The position numbers and the translations under genes are program-made. From Micrasema longulum (Eukaryota; Arthropoda; Insecta; Trichoptera; Brachycentridae), in assembly GCA_022494885.1 (NCBI GenBank), contig JAGVSM010000210.1, positions 1 through 64,000 of the forward strand: a stretch of DNA of 64,000 nt. Reading direction: 5' to 3'. Shown here piece by piece: positions 11,726 through 23,705 of this stretch. The first letter of the stretch is position 1. Every line of letters begins with the position of its first letter. Below the pieces are notes generated by a model. The model saw only the letters and a program-made list of their open reading frames with translations. It did no database searches and was not told where the DNA came from.

Positions 11726-12237
11726 ATAAACTATAGTTTAGTAGACTTATCAAAAGCCAAAACATAATAATTGATCAAAATATTGTCATGAAATAGAATA
11801 TATTACAGTTTTGCCCTTTCAATGATAGTTGAGTGCCTTTGCTGTAAAATTCCTGTAAGTGGGAGATGACAACTGCTTAATGTGTTTTTCATCGACTCTT
11901 AGAAGCCCATTGAACTTTCCTTGAATAAAATTAAAATTAAAATTAAAGTAAAATTCAAAAAGTGTGGCAGGTGACGGAGTGTCTCCAGCTTCAGTTCTTG
12001 CAGCTTAGATACTGTCTGCCGTAAAATGTGCGACCGGGCGTTTACGTGAAGCTGAGGTGGCGACGAGCGATTGGCCAGTTTCGGTTGTATTACTGCTTCG
12101 GAGCTTTTCAATAACTTAACAATATAGATGTTCAGTTATAGTTGAGCCAGATCTTATAAAGCTGTAGTCGATAACACCGAAACACCACTATGTCTTTGCT
12201 ATAAGCCTCTGGGTGATCATCCGTTTTGGGAATGCAG
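11726..12237. other. No feature seen
   Basis: Short open frames on the minus strand (11899-12111) show no domain. A run of three ttaaaat units lies near 11930. Confidence 0.35.
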
Positions 12238-12612
12238 AAATATCACATACTACGAATACCGATAAAAATGTATAAAATGAATAAAGAATAATTAATTGTG
12301 TTTTCAAAATCAATATGGATACTGTGGAGAAATGTTTTAAAAAGAATTAAAAACAAAATTTCATTGGAAAAACGCGTCATTTTTGACATTGATAATTGTG
12401 ACGTCAAGATTCGTGACGATATTCTATACAAATTTAAACAGTTAGGAACAAAGTTAAAAAATAACCTGAATCATGACGTGTTAAGGGCGTGGCGACCGTT
12501 TTTGTAAGAATTAAAAACTACAAATTAAAAAATATTTTTTGTGCTACTAATAAGTAGTAAAAAAACTTTTTCACTCGATAGTATTTCATAGACCCTAATT
12601 ACTTTAAAAAAA
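12238..12612 (+). repeat. Family A dispersed repeat, copy 1
   Basis: One of five related copies (12238, 16893, 25684, 31613, 43672). Shared landmarks in order: atcacatactacgaatacc, caatatggata-tgtgga, tgtgacgtcaagatt, gggcgtggc, tttttatgctac and a final tatttca-agaccct. All copies are in the same orientation. The open frame 12298-12507 lies inside and is not conserved in the other copies, so it is not a gene. Confidence 0.8.
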
Positions 12613-13289
12613 AATTTAAGAGTTGTGTTTCCCTATTGTTTTGATGGAGCTCCTTTATCCAACCACTACGATAAGCCTTTACGGTTGTCATGTATGTAAA
12701 TAACTCAAAACTTTCTTATTATTGTGTCGGCTCAAAGCAACGTGGACATCAAAGTGACCTTTTTTTTATTTCCAAACTTTATGTAAATGACTTAAAATTG
12801 TTTTTTTCACTTATATTGAAAGCTGCCACCAGGTCAGTCGTAGTTTGAAATAGGTCGGCTTTTACTGAAGCTTTAATTTTGTAATATTCAACCTTAGTAT
12901 CCAATCTTCCACGGGGTTAATTCTTGAGTTAGAATTTACCCGAATGGAAGCGATAAAAAAAAACTTGCAATGCTTTTGCTTGGGGTCTTAAGCCTGTAGA
13001 CATAATTGATGTTGTGTACATTCTGCGCCGCGTTAGTACCGCGACGAAACACTTTTAGCAAAAAATTGATGATTTTGTATAAATAATAACGTGGCTTTAA
13101 AGAAAAAAAATATTTGCATGAATTATTCATATGCAAACGGATATTAACCTGGTTCAAATCGTCTAGTTTGGGAAAATGCTAATTTCATAGGTAAGCACCA
13201 AATAATATTACAAAGTTTGCATAACAGTATATTATGTGCCCGAATGTGATTTGTTTGTTCAGAAGTTTCGTATATTTATTTTTATTTTA
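12613..13289. other. No feature seen
   Basis: AT-rich sequence with no recognised domain or repeat. The minus-strand open frame at 12936-13157 has no supporting features. Confidence 0.35.
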
Positions 13290-13935
13290 TTTATCTATTT
13301 ATTCATATAAAAATACATATTATAAAAAAAGAATAACTTATCTCTAACTCTATGAGTCCAAAAGCCCTGTGTTGAGTTGGGATACAACAAAATAGAAAGT
13401 GGAAGCATGCATATTATTAAAAAATACTACAAAAAAAACTTTGTAAATAAACACATTACAACAGAGATGAAGAACATTTTACAGAAGGTAATATAAAAGT
13501 CTAGGCATCCACAGGGCTTATGACCTGTCATTGGCTGGTTCAAGTGGCCACTTTACACACTGTGTAACATTCACCATTCTGTCCGTATTTAAACACCTTT
13601 ATTCAAGTCTTTAATTTGTTAATGTTTGTGAAGTTAAAGAGCTGAAACCTTTATTTATGCGGGCGAGATTCGTGCAATTGAATTATTTCACCTTCATACT
13701 ACATATTATTAAATAAACGTCTGAACAACACGTTTAATAGTACTATATATAAATATATGCATTATCTCGCAGCAGTCTCCTGCAATGGTCTCTTTTCTTA
13801 GACAAAATTCAAACGTGTACACTTTTCTCGAAAATGGCTTTTACTTTGGAGAACTTTATTTGTTCATCAAAAAAGATATACTGTGAGCGAAAGTCGTACG
13901 TGTTTCCGGTATTAAATAATTCAAATTACAGAAAA
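13290..13935 (-). pseudogene. LINE 3' end, minus strand, carrying a nested MITE
   Basis: The minus strand from about 13920 to 13710 matches the plus-strand LINE tail at 16150-16400 (cgtacgactttcgctca, agagaccattgcaggagac). The outer part (13300-13410) matches 16430-16500 (caactcaacacagg, catataaaaatac as the 3' tail). Between these two blocks lies a fold-back MITE (13456-13690). The two flanking blocks are contiguous in the uninterrupted relative, so the MITE entered an existing LINE. Confidence 0.7.
13456..13690. mobile_element. Fold-back MITE nested in a LINE 3' end
   Basis: Shows the family core: attacaacagagatgaagaac, aagtctaggcatccac, gggcttatgacctgtcattg, agtggccacttt and gtgtaacattcaccattct. 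A distal block (gaagttaaagagctgaaacc) is shared with the 8492 copy. Confidence 0.8.
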
Positions 13936-14261
13936 ATCTTGTATTAACATTCTGCGGGGATCTCCTCTTGTAACCACATGACCAGAAATGTGTACAAGGC
14001 TCTTTTTTTTTTTTTTTAATATACTTTACCTTCATAAATTAAAACAATGTCTCAAATGGGAAACTTGGGGACATCGAAGCAACAAACAACTATCTTTGTA
14101 ACAAATTTTCGTTTATGTTTGATAGTTATTCTGAATTATTATAAGTTTTAAAAAAAATATATTGATAGAAATATATCTTGGTTAAGATATAAATAGTTGT
14201 ATTTTTTTAACAACTATCTAAATTAATCGGGAATCTACTACTTAATTAATCGGGAAGGCCA

Positions 14262-14330
14262 CTCTACCACAACTTGATTTCCATTTTCAACTCGATGATA
14301 ATAGCCACCAAAATTGAAATATTTGGGAAA
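14262..14330 (+). mobile_element. 3' fragment of a tRNA-headed SINE
   Basis: The block actctaccacaacttgattt matches the segment just after the B box of the SINE at 23345-23470. The tRNA-like head is missing. Confidence 0.4.
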
Positions 14331-16059
14331 TTATAAGTACGCAAATATTTATTTAAAAAAAAATATGTATAAATGAAACAAACTTATATTCGGAATTTTG
14401 AATTTAAAAAAAATATTTTTGCTCGATTAATGTCTCCGTGAAAATAAACCATAGAGCAAAAATATTTGTCAGGTAAAAAAACAAGGAAAAGGTAAATATG
14501 GTAGGCGTATTTTGATATGCTTTCACTTTTTTTCCCACTTGAATATATTCTTAATTATTTATTTTAGAGGTACATAAAGCCAACAATGATTAATAAACAA
14601 CATAAAAATAAGGTTGAAAAATAGACCAGCGATGTTTTAAAATAATAATCATGCATTAAATTATGATTAAGACTAAATAAAAAAATATAAAAAAATTCAT
14701 ATTCATCAGTCCTAAACATGCCTTCTAAGAAGGATTACTTTTAGAAGAAGGCATTTTTAGGACTGGTAAAGATGCCTTCTTAGGCGAAAGCACTCGTTGG
14801 TCAAAATAAAAGTGATACTAAACCAAGAAGTTTCATAGATAACTTTATTCATAATTTTATCTAAATTATTAACAATTGAGTTTTATCAAGAAATATCTAC
14901 AAAAAACATCAATATAATTAAATGATGGTACATTATTAAATGTGTGCGTGCGTACATATACGTATATATGTAAAGGTGGATGTCTGTGTGTATTTGTATG
15001 AGAGTAAGTTAGTGTTCAGGTGTGTGTAAGCGTGTGTATCATCAAAAGCAAGTGGGAGTGTATCGCAGTCAGATAGAATAACTTATAAATATTTTTTTAA
15101 GTTTTTAAATAAATTAAGAGTCATGTAAAACATATCAATAGATGAAAAAATGGATTATGATTTGAACACGAACGATAGAGGAAAAAGTGTTGCGAATAGT
15201 TAGTGCTACGTACTGGCAGATGGGAGAAATTTTTATTCCATGTCACGCAAAAGGGGATATTTTAATTAATTTTGGGGAGTAGGTTTAAAAAGTCTACTTT
15301 CTATTATTGATGATAACTAAATATTATTAAACTGTATAAATGAAAACTAAATACCACAATTAAAATTAAACAAGAAAAGTGTGAATAAAGTTCTTCGAAT
15401 GTCCTTTTAGAAGTCCTGCCAAAAAAATATAACGAACTTCGAGGCTTACAGCAACATTATCTGCCCCAGATTTGAAAGTTGAAAGGATTATCAATTAGCA
15501 CAGTATTAACGACAGTCACGGAGAAAATTACAAGCCGAATAACAATTATTTTGATCTTTGATGTTTTACGTGATAAACCGCAAAGATAAGTTTTTAGCTG
15601 TCTTTGAAATCATTTTTTTTTATTTCGTGCATAATTGTACAAACCTAAATAGGACAAAGCCAATATATTTATTTATTTATTTAATGCACAAAATACACAA
15701 TTTTACATAGCCACAATTATATGTTTTTTTATGTCCCGACTTGTTAGAAAATTCCGTGTTAAGTCGGGACTCTTCGATATATAAATCAAAAATCAAAAAT
15801 AGTTATTTACATATTAAAACAATATACAGGTAATCAAAAAAATATGCAAAATAATCAAAACAATAAACAAAATATACAAAATAATAATAGAAAAATAAAA
15901 ATAATAAAAATGTATAATACATGTCAAAAATGGAATCAAAAGTTAATATTCAAAGCAGTGTTTGAAAATATCACGATATTCATTTAATTATCAAAGTTTA
16001 TGTCAAAATGTATTGTTTTTATTCATTTGATTTACAACGATAATTTTTTTTTTTTAAAA
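14331..16059. other. Gene-free stretch with hairpin and LINE-tail-like sequence
   Basis: Includes the 59-bp hairpin at 14707-14765 and a TG-rich microsatellite-like zone at 14935-15050. An atttatttatttattt run at 15660-15680 opens a stretch that looks like the antisense 3' tail of a LINE (15660-15910), but has no coding remnant. Confidence 0.4.
14707..14765. repeat. 59-bp palindrome
   Basis: cagtcctaaacatgccttct pairs with agaaggcatttttaggactg around a short loop. A partial third arm (atgccttcttagg) follows at 14772. Confidence 0.75.
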
Positions 16060-16500
16060 GAGTCATTGACACATTTCTGGTCATGCGGCTACAAAAGCAG
16101 ATCCCAGCAGAATGCTCTAATGAGATTTTCCCCTTGTTTGAATTATGTAATACTGAAAACACGTACGACTTTCGCTCAGAGAAATTTCTCTTCTGTGGCC
16201 CCAAGAGTTTTTAATATCCTGGATGAACATGTTAAGTTACCCAAAACGAAGGCCATTTTCATAAGAAGTGTACAAGTGTGAGTTTTGTCTAGGGGAAGAG
16301 ACCATTGCAGGAGACTGCTACGAGACATTGTATAGATTTATGTATAGTACTATTAAGCGTGCTGTCCAGATGATTATTGAAATTTATGATTTTGTAGTAT
16401 TTTTAATAATATGCATGGTTCCACTTTTAATTTTGTTGTATTTCAACTCAACACAGGTCTCTTGGTCTCATATGTATCTTTATATGAATAAATAAAATAA
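16060..16500 (+). pseudogene. LINE 3' end with reverse transcriptase C-terminal relic
   Basis: The frame at 16000-16281 reads KTRTTFAQRNFSSVAPRVFN, resembling the 'FSVAAPRLWN' block near the C-terminus of insect CR1/Jockey-like reverse transcriptases. The 3' untranslated part is shared with the inverted copy at 13290-13935 and ends in aataaataaaataaaaat (16488-16505), a LINE-like tail. No catalytic domain is present. Confidence 0.65.
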
Positions 16501-16892
16501 AAATACATTTGATACGTTTTTTATAACATAATATATCACTTTATTTATGAATACAAAAAAACAAACAGGCCTGTGCGTGGGTATACTAAATTAAGAATAC
16601 ATTATGAAATCTATGATGTAGATGTACTAATTAAAAAAACATATAAAATTAATATTAAAGGTTACAATTAAAGTCACAGTATGAATAAAATAAAGGGAAT
16701 GGACGTTAAAAAAAACTAATTCGCTTGTTAATTATAGAAGTTTCGGTTCCGGTTTAGGCCATTTTTATCCAATAAAACGAATCTCGGGCATCCAATAAAA
16801 AATTGTCCGAAACATCGGTACAAATAAAACCAGTGGTCAGGATGTGTCAGATTAAATTTTTCTACACTCTAGTGGAAAATTAGCACAATAGG

Positions 16893-17262
16893 GAAATCAC
16901 ATACTATGAAAACAAATAACTATATGTGAAATGGATTAAAATACATTGATTGTATTTTCCACATCAATATGGATATTGTGGAAAAATGCTTTCATACATA
17001 ACTTTTAAATCAAATTGTTTGAAATATGTCTCTACCAAAACACGACATGTTTGTCGTTGACAAATGTGACCTCAATATTAATTTAAACGGCCACAAACAA
17101 AGTACAAAATTTAACCAAATCGTGGCGTTTTAGGGGCGTAGCCAATGCAATTGACTGTTTTAGCAGGAATTGAAAAATTATTTTTATGCTACTGATAAGT
17201 ACAAAAAAAAATTTTTCACTTGACATTATTTTATTGACCCTTTTCAATTTAAAATTCTAAAA
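16893..17262 (+). repeat. Family A dispersed repeat, copy 2
   Basis: More diverged copy: atcacatactatgaaaac, acatcaatatggatattgtgg, tgtgacctcaatatt, ggggcgtagccaatgca, ttttatgctactgataagta. Same orientation as the other copies. Confidence 0.75.
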
Positions 17263-17429
17263 AAATAATCGCGATATTTCCATATAAGAGGTATTAAATT
17301 TTTGTCTATTTAAAAAATTAGTTATTAACTTAGTTAGATAAGTTAAGTTATTAAAAACTTAACTGATTTTGGGATTAGTTAACGGTAGTTAATAGTAAGA
17401 TCTTTCGTATTATTATTTATGTAATGTCT

Positions 17430-17770
17430 TTGTAGTAAATAATGAAATGTTCCCATGGCGTTTATTAAAGAACTGTTACATATTGGTTACTGTATGTATA
17501 ACCTAACAACAAACCAAAAAGCGCTAAAAATAAACAAATTTACTAATCAAATTTATGCCTTAAATTTCATAATGTATTTTATTGAACACGTATTTTAATG
17601 AACTCGTAAGGTTTAACAACAAAAATGCTCAATTTTAAGCTTTGTTAAGTGACTTTTGACTTACTTACATAAGTTTCGGTTTCGGATGAAACTAAAAAAA
17701 AAAAACGAAATTCGGTTTCGGCTGAAAGTCTTGTTTTGGTCGTGCTCAGTATAAAACAGAATTTATCGAT
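17430..17770. repeat. TTCGG-rich dispersed repeat, copy 1
   Basis: Shares aaccaaaaagc-ct-aaaataaaca, ttttaatgaactcgt-aggttt and the ending tttcggtttcgg / gaaattcggtttcggctgaaa with 57480-57660 plus 58160-58205. That other copy is interrupted by an RTE fragment. Similar ttcggtttcgg-type words appear at 16740 and 51290. Confidence 0.65.
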
Positions 17771-19139
17771 ATTATTCCTGGCCGATTACCTTTGTTTCCC
17801 ATTCTTCCCTTGACCCATTTTAATGGTACCTACATAATATCAGGGTAGAAGATTTACAATAAAATAAACTTTGGATTTGAAACATCATAAACCAAATTTT
17901 GACGTTACGTCACATTGCATAAGAGTTCTTGGAATCGTCGCGTGTCGTTGTGAAAGTTTTTATCATAAATCGTTCAATAATCATACGGAACTTTCATTAT
18001 TTAGTGCACCAATATTGAAGATCATCGTCATCGCCTTAAGGTGATTCTAAACGAAAATAAAAAAAATGTTTTTTTGTTTTGTTCACCATTTTGTAAAAAG
18101 TACCAAAATTATATTGTTATTGTATTTGTTACAATCAATATAGTGTAAAGTTTCCGCAAACCAAGTTTTGTCAAATTTCCATTGAAAATAAATGTTTAAA
18201 TTGCAGTTTTCAATAAAGATATGATAAAAGCGCCATCCATGAATAATTAGTTTCATATTTTTTTCGTTTTGAATCACCATTCTATTCCGTAGGTCCATTC
18301 CCGTGCTCCATTCTAATATAAAGTAGTACTCAACTTTGAATAAAATTTAATGATATTAGTTTTTACATTACACCGTCTGTTTTTCGTTAACAGGTCGGTC
18401 ACTACTAGTTTATATATATATTATGAAATGTTAACTAAGCAACAAATACAAAGATGAAACAAAAATCAATTTATTATCACGTCTACTATTGGAATATTAT
18501 CAAGCAACGATGAATCTTCATTAGCAAATGTGATCAATGCCTCCCAAATTCAATTCGAATCAGTATGTCTGGCTTCCGGGTGCATCAAAACTTCAAAACA
18601 TACCATATCTCTTAGCCTAGTGTTGACTGAACCAAACCAAATAATGAAAAGCATCTTTCTAAAACTGGTGTTGCCACGAATTATTTCTCTTGTTACGGGT
18701 GAATCCCCATTCCGGTCCACAACACTCAACGAACGCGACTTTATGGTGCCCGGGGAATCTCAGTAAAATCTCAGGAAAAATAGAGTATAAAAATTGAAAT
18801 AAAGGGGCGTGCGGTGACTATCAACAGAAAGGATGCAGACTTTTAGTGGGTGTTACCTAGGTATGGGTATGTTACGTATTTATATGTACATATTGTACAT
18901 ACACTTAATCATAAATTAACAATTATAATCAGTAAGTGTTTGTAAATTAGATTTGTTATATTTGTTTTTAACGAAACGTTTATAAGAACATATTTTTTAT
19001 AATATTATACTCGTATATAACATCGTTTTAAACGAAAAGTTTTACTTACATTTTAAGTCTAATTAAATGAACTATTGCACACAATCAGTTTAGTAAAGCG
19101 CCCTTTTAAATTGTACCAACATAAATTATCCATTAATAT
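17771..19139. other. Gene-free stretch with one MITE and an unassigned open frame
   Basis: Contains the MITE candidate at 18040-18278. At 18480-18775 both strands stay unusually open. The plus strand has 79 codons from 18530 and the minus strand has about 98 codons with a single stop. I recognise neither product. Confidence 0.35.
18040..18278. mobile_element. ~239-bp MITE with inverted termini
   Basis: The left end ggtgattctaaacgaaaat is the inverted match of the right end cgttttgaatcacc, with A-rich continuations on both sides (29 and 25 bp). A clear target-site duplication is not visible, so the superfamily is undetermined. The minus-strand open frame 18083-18298 is an artefact of this element. 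Confidence 0.65.
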
Positions 19140-20040
19140 TTATTTATTTATTAACGAACAGTGTCCATTTAAACAATTTATAGAGTTTTAATATTACAAT
19201 AAAAGAATAGTTAAAAAAACAATTTAAAAAGAAAAGAAGCATTGACAAACCTAAGGGAAACAAGATCTGGATTATTTATTTAGTGCTCGTTTAAATCGTT
19301 GTAACCAAAAAATTTCAAGTCTTGTCTCCCGTTAACAATACGATAAAGACAGCTCATTGGAGAATTAAGGCCATATTTTGTTCTATGCTGATCGATGAAC
19401 AATACTTCATTGTTTCTCAACCTACGAGTCTGAAAATGGAATTTCCCTTGTCCCAGTAATGATGGAACAGCGATTATACCATTAAGTATGCCGAACATAT
19501 ATATGAAATCCATATTAGTTCTACGTTTTAGTAGACTAGAAATATTAAACATTGATTCTATATCAGCATAATAATATTTATCTTTCTCTAGTCCAAGCAC
19601 CCACGCTACTTTTCTAAGCAAGCAATGTTGGACTGATTCGATGAGATCTATGCGATTCGCATAGAATGGAGACCAGACCACGGAGGCATATTCTAGAAGA
19701 AGGCGAACAGTTAAACAATAAAGAGTTTTGATTGAACGGACATTAAAAAATTAAAGGATATTCTGTTAATGAATTCAAGTCATTTAAGTGATTTATCTAC
19801 TGTATTATCTATATGCTCGTTGTATGTCAGTGTATAGTCCAAAACAGCTCCCAAATCTCTGACTTCTAAATCTGGACTTAACTAAATCAATTTTGGAGTT
19901 TTCTATTAGGTACTCGAAGGAAATCGGTTGTTTTGTTCTATGAGATAACATTTTTTGCATTTTAAAGTATTTAGTTCTAATCATAATAAGAAATATTAAT
20001 GGTGGATTGCGTATAAATTGACGGAGCACAGTTATAAATA
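19140..20040 (-). pseudogene. Jockey-like LINE 3' part (reverse transcriptase thumb and C-terminus)
   Basis: The minus-strand frame 19280-19681 (133 residues) runs VVWSPFYANRIDLIESVQH, then LLRKVAWVLGLE, and ends near NDLNEH. The 'ASVVWSP' block with the following 'IE..Q..FLR' is diagnostic of insect Jockey-type reverse transcriptases. Just upstream on the minus strand (20029-19690), two frames continue the domain through a disrupted 'DLG..LD..LT...HI' region and KTLYCLTVRLLLEYAS. At least one frameshift and several stops separate the parts. The 3' tail lies at 19140-19270 (plus-strand atttatttatttatt). The catalytic palm and endonuclease are absent. Confidence 0.85.
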
Positions 20041-20714
20041 TTATTTACAATACCCAAGTCCTTAAAACTCGGCGAAATTGAAATAATACGGTATTTCGCA
20101 CTTTATTCTATACGTCAATAGAGTCGTTTTTTCTTTTGATGCTTTTATTTTTATGTGTCGGAGGAAACAAGGCGACAATGCTTAGAACTGTAATACGCGG
20201 GCGCGAAATTCCAAAATTAACTATTTTAAATGAACTCAACTTTAAGGGCAGTATCCAACGACTACTATTAAGGCCAACGGGGAACCGAGATATTTAGTAC
20301 ATACGTCGACCTATAAAATACGCATATGTAGGTATGCATACATACATACTAATAATAATGTTTGAATTTAGGAATCGCGTGCGTCCGAACGCTCTCGGTT
20401 GAAATTTAAAGAATGTTAATTTGTGGATATATTTATATTTAAAATTCTTTTAATAACAGTATTTACGGATAGAACGCACATGGAATACATTCAATAATAA
20501 CTCAAAACATATAAAAAATTATGTTTCATTTTTATTTCACCTTTTTTTAAATTGTGGAATTTAAATAAATTCGTTTTTAATGATAATTTCCAGTGTTTCA
20601 TTGAAATATAAACGCGCCTTTAAATTATTCATTATTTTTAGTTTAGAGCTACCTAGTTTTGGTTCCTTTGAAAATATTTTTTTTTTTTTTTGGAACTTTA
20701 AAACAATATAAATT
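20041..20714. other. No feature seen
   Basis: AT-rich. The 127-residue minus-strand open frame at 20561-20944 runs through a SINE fragment and has no domain, so it is not annotated as a gene. Confidence 0.4.
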
Positions 20715-20800
20715 AAACAGAGTTCCAGTCCCTGTGTAGTGTCGTGGACTCCCAATCCAGAGGCCCAATATTCTCGGATCTTGCTCTCCCACAATTTCCT
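20715..20800 (+). mobile_element. Degenerate tRNA-headed SINE copy
   Basis: Shares gtgtcgtggactc, the 'aggcc' anticodon-side block and ctctcccacaattt with the SINE at 23345-23470. Both box elements are decayed. Confidence 0.45.
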
Positions 20801-23344
20801 ACCACGGTTTTTTACGATTAACGGAAAATGATGACAAAATTGAAATATTAAACGCCAATTTTTTAAAACTAAAACTACAATACTTATGTGTAATATATGC
20901 TTATTAATATTATGCTCATTTATCTTAAATACCTGTTTTTCCAACCATTTTACGTGCTGACAAACTAGATTGATAAGTACTTAATTTACATTTTTTATTC
21001 TTGCAACTCATACAATATCTATAAATCACAATCGTACCAACATCTTTCTTTATTAAAATTGTTGTTGTCCTACCGTCCAGTAAGCAAGTCACATTGTGTA
21101 AAGCGTTACTCTGATAAGTATTTATCATATACCTGCATCCGTATACTTCTGACAAAGTGAAACTTATTTTCCATAAACAGCCTAAACATACATCTCATCA
21201 ACATCTACACGATACCAGGATCTGTGCAATTGTAAAAGTGAAGTGCTTTATGAAAGAAACAAATGGAAGAATTTAAAATTGTTTTAACATTTATATACAG
21301 TCCACAGCATTCCTTCTGTTATCAGTGTACAAAGTCTGAAAGGTAATGCGCTGACCAAACATCGATAAAAGTTTTTTTTTATGTTTAAAGCATTTACTTC
21401 GTGGTCAAACATGAAATAATGTTAACCTCATACCGAGTTTTTTGTTTACCGGTTTCGAGACGTACCTTATAACTTTGCATGTAATTTATGCATTTTTTTC
21501 GTAAATACTACATATTTATACTACGGTGATGATAGAGGAAAACTTGTATTTTAATATTTTAATGTCTGTATAGTGAGTGTCCAGACAAAAAGACGGGTAC
21601 ATCTCAAAACCGGCAGATATAAAATTTCGGTCAGTGGGCATATGTTAATATTAACCAGTATTAGGTAAATCCAGTATAATGTTTAAAATACTGTATTAAT
21701 GTGCTAGTACCTGTCAGTTAACCAAGTAAATATACAGATTTATTTTGTGTTGGTAGGCATTCAAGAATATTTTATTTAAAAACCTTACTGTCTCGTATAC
21801 ATCATTAAAGATTTGAATGGACTCATACTAAAATAATTTTTGAAATAACAGAAAGTAAAAAAAAAACACAACGAAAAACAAAACAACGTACATTTTTTGA
21901 CAGTTACAGAGTACGGAACTGAGCCCTTCCTGATGAAACGTAAAATTGTATTACCTTGCCCAAGATTATTTAATCATCTGTGAAATAGTCTCTTCACTAT
22001 TCAGTCTCCCTCACGGTAGGGTTGTGAAAACTTTTTATTTGGCATTTATTTTATTTTAAGAATCACAAAAAAATACGATATCACAAAGATAAAGAGAGAT
22101 GAATCACCACCACTGAAATCCCGTTTCTTCGAAACTAAACTTAATTAAATTTATTCGGAACTAGAGTAATATTGAATTGTAGTAAATATATAATACAACA
22201 ATGAAATTCACGTGAGATAAACTAGAACTTATTACTAAATTAAAATTAAATTAAGATACATATTGAGTAAAACAAACCGGGCATTCTGTGGACCATCTTT
22301 TTTACTTGACGTAAATACGAGTACATACTTATTCTCTACTACAATTTACAAACTTATTTTGCTAGCAAAACATCAAATTGTAAATAAACCATTTTGTCTC
22401 TAAATACGGGCATTTGTATAATTATATACACGGGTCTACACATCTTGATGAAAAACTGTAACAACTTTATAATTTTTCTACTTTATGCAGTTTTATATGA
22501 CTATTTCTGATCTTACCTGCGTCAAACTCCTGAAGAAGTATGAAACCGTGGGGTGAGCAAAAAAAAGTTTATAACGGAAAAAATCGTATGACATCAAACA
22601 ACAGGGCCTGCGTTGAATATAAAAATAATTATATAGATACTCTTCTCGTAAAGACAAAACCCCCTGTCTTTTAAATTTTCCGTACAGCGAGTCATATTAC
22701 TGCTATTTAGGCCGTTTTTAATAATTTTTTGGAGAAATAATAAAAAAACTACAAAAAAATCACTCCATTCTTTCCATTCCTTTGTTATCCATTTGCGCTG
22801 TGACATTTAAGAAATTGAATATACTAGCTACCGTGAACCAGCCTCACGCTGCGCCAACTGCTTTTCATACAATGTTTTCGTTTTTTTTTAGTAGGAAGAA
22901 AATGTCTCGTAAATTTGATTTTACGAAACCAAGTTTTTGGCAACCCTGTTTTCAAACATCTTTAAAAATAACGTACATAATAATATACGTTGCGACGCCG
23001 ACGTTACATACCGAGGATAGCAAAAATATTAGCTACGTGTAGAGGTACCAAGAATTGAAGTGACTCTAGTATCAAATGAAACTATGTTTACTGGTCTGGG
23101 ACGCAGGAAGCAGAAAGTATTGTGATTCCAGAAAATCATTTTAGCTGAGTTGCCCCGGGATATGGTAGATTGAATACTGGCGAAGTACCGTTTCGGTAAA
23201 AGATTTTGCCAAGTATTGGATTCCTAGAATCGTTGATTCTTTTCTGATCCGGATTTAACAACATAACATTTTTTAAAAAAGGATCCTGATTTATAATAAT
23301 TATTAAGTGCGACAATTTTCATTTATTTTTTATTATTAATAACA
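20801..23344. other. Gene-free stretch with Penelope scraps
   Basis: Apart from the Penelope-type fragments at 21370-21630 and a ~70-bp block at 21690-21760 that recurs at 40268-40330 (gctagtacctgtcagttaac), I see nothing. The 86-residue frame at 22782-23042 has no recognisable features. Confidence 0.4.
21370..21630. mobile_element. Two opposed Penelope-type terminal fragments
   Basis: The minus-strand copy at 21441-21478 preserves GGTA-CGTCTC-GAAA-CCGG-TA, the 3' half of the hammerhead-like module. The plus-strand copy at 21575-21627 reads GTGTC-CAGACAA-AAGACGGGTACATC, then AAAA-CCGG-CAGATAT, a decayed full module. The flank atgtttaaagcatttactt (21382) matches the inverse at 61600-61618. 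The two pieces are head to head, an arrangement reported for Penelope-like element ends. Confidence 0.6.
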
Positions 23345-23470
23345 ATTTAACCTGGTTGTGGTACCGTGGTAGTATTGTGGACTCACGGGCTAAAGGTCTG
23401 AGGTTCAAATCTCACTCTAGCACAACTCGATTTCTATTCTTTCAGCACAAGTTATTTACGACTTTTAGGA
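23345..23470 (+). mobile_element. tRNA-headed SINE copy
   Basis: The head reads gtggtaccgtggtagtattg (A-box region), and a B-box-like ggttcaaatctcact occurs ~40 bases later. The body (cacaactcgatttctattct) is also found at 14270, 20780 and, inverted, 46190-46240. The acceptor-stem complement needed for a real tRNA is lacking. Confidence 0.65.
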
Positions 23471-23567
23471 CATGGTCTTTTTAAAAAAAATATTGGAGTT
23501 AATAATAAATACTCAATTATTTCTTTTTTTTTTTTTTTTAAAACAAATAATAAATGAACAAGATATT

Positions 23568-23705
23568 TAACTCCCAGGGATAGTATTCTGAAATAAAAAG
23601 CGCGCGTAGAAAACGCACTTTTAACGCGTATTTACGTACTAAATACACGCGTACAGAGCGATCTCTTCGCGCACAATTCTGTTCAGAATACCAGCCCTGG
23701 AGTTA
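23568..23705. repeat. 138-bp inverted-repeat element with CG-rich loop
   Basis: aactcccagggatagtattc pairs with gaataccagccctggagtt. The loop carries unusually many CG dinucleotides for this window (gcgcgcg, acgcgta, cgcgcac). Architecture resembles 25320-25435. Confidence 0.7.

Noticed and set aside
12298..12507. 69-codon open frame
   Set aside because: Lies inside family A repeat and is not open in the other four copies.
20561..20944. 127-codon minus-strand open frame
   Set aside because: Runs through a degenerate SINE and AT-rich flanks, with no domain, splice sites or codon structure.
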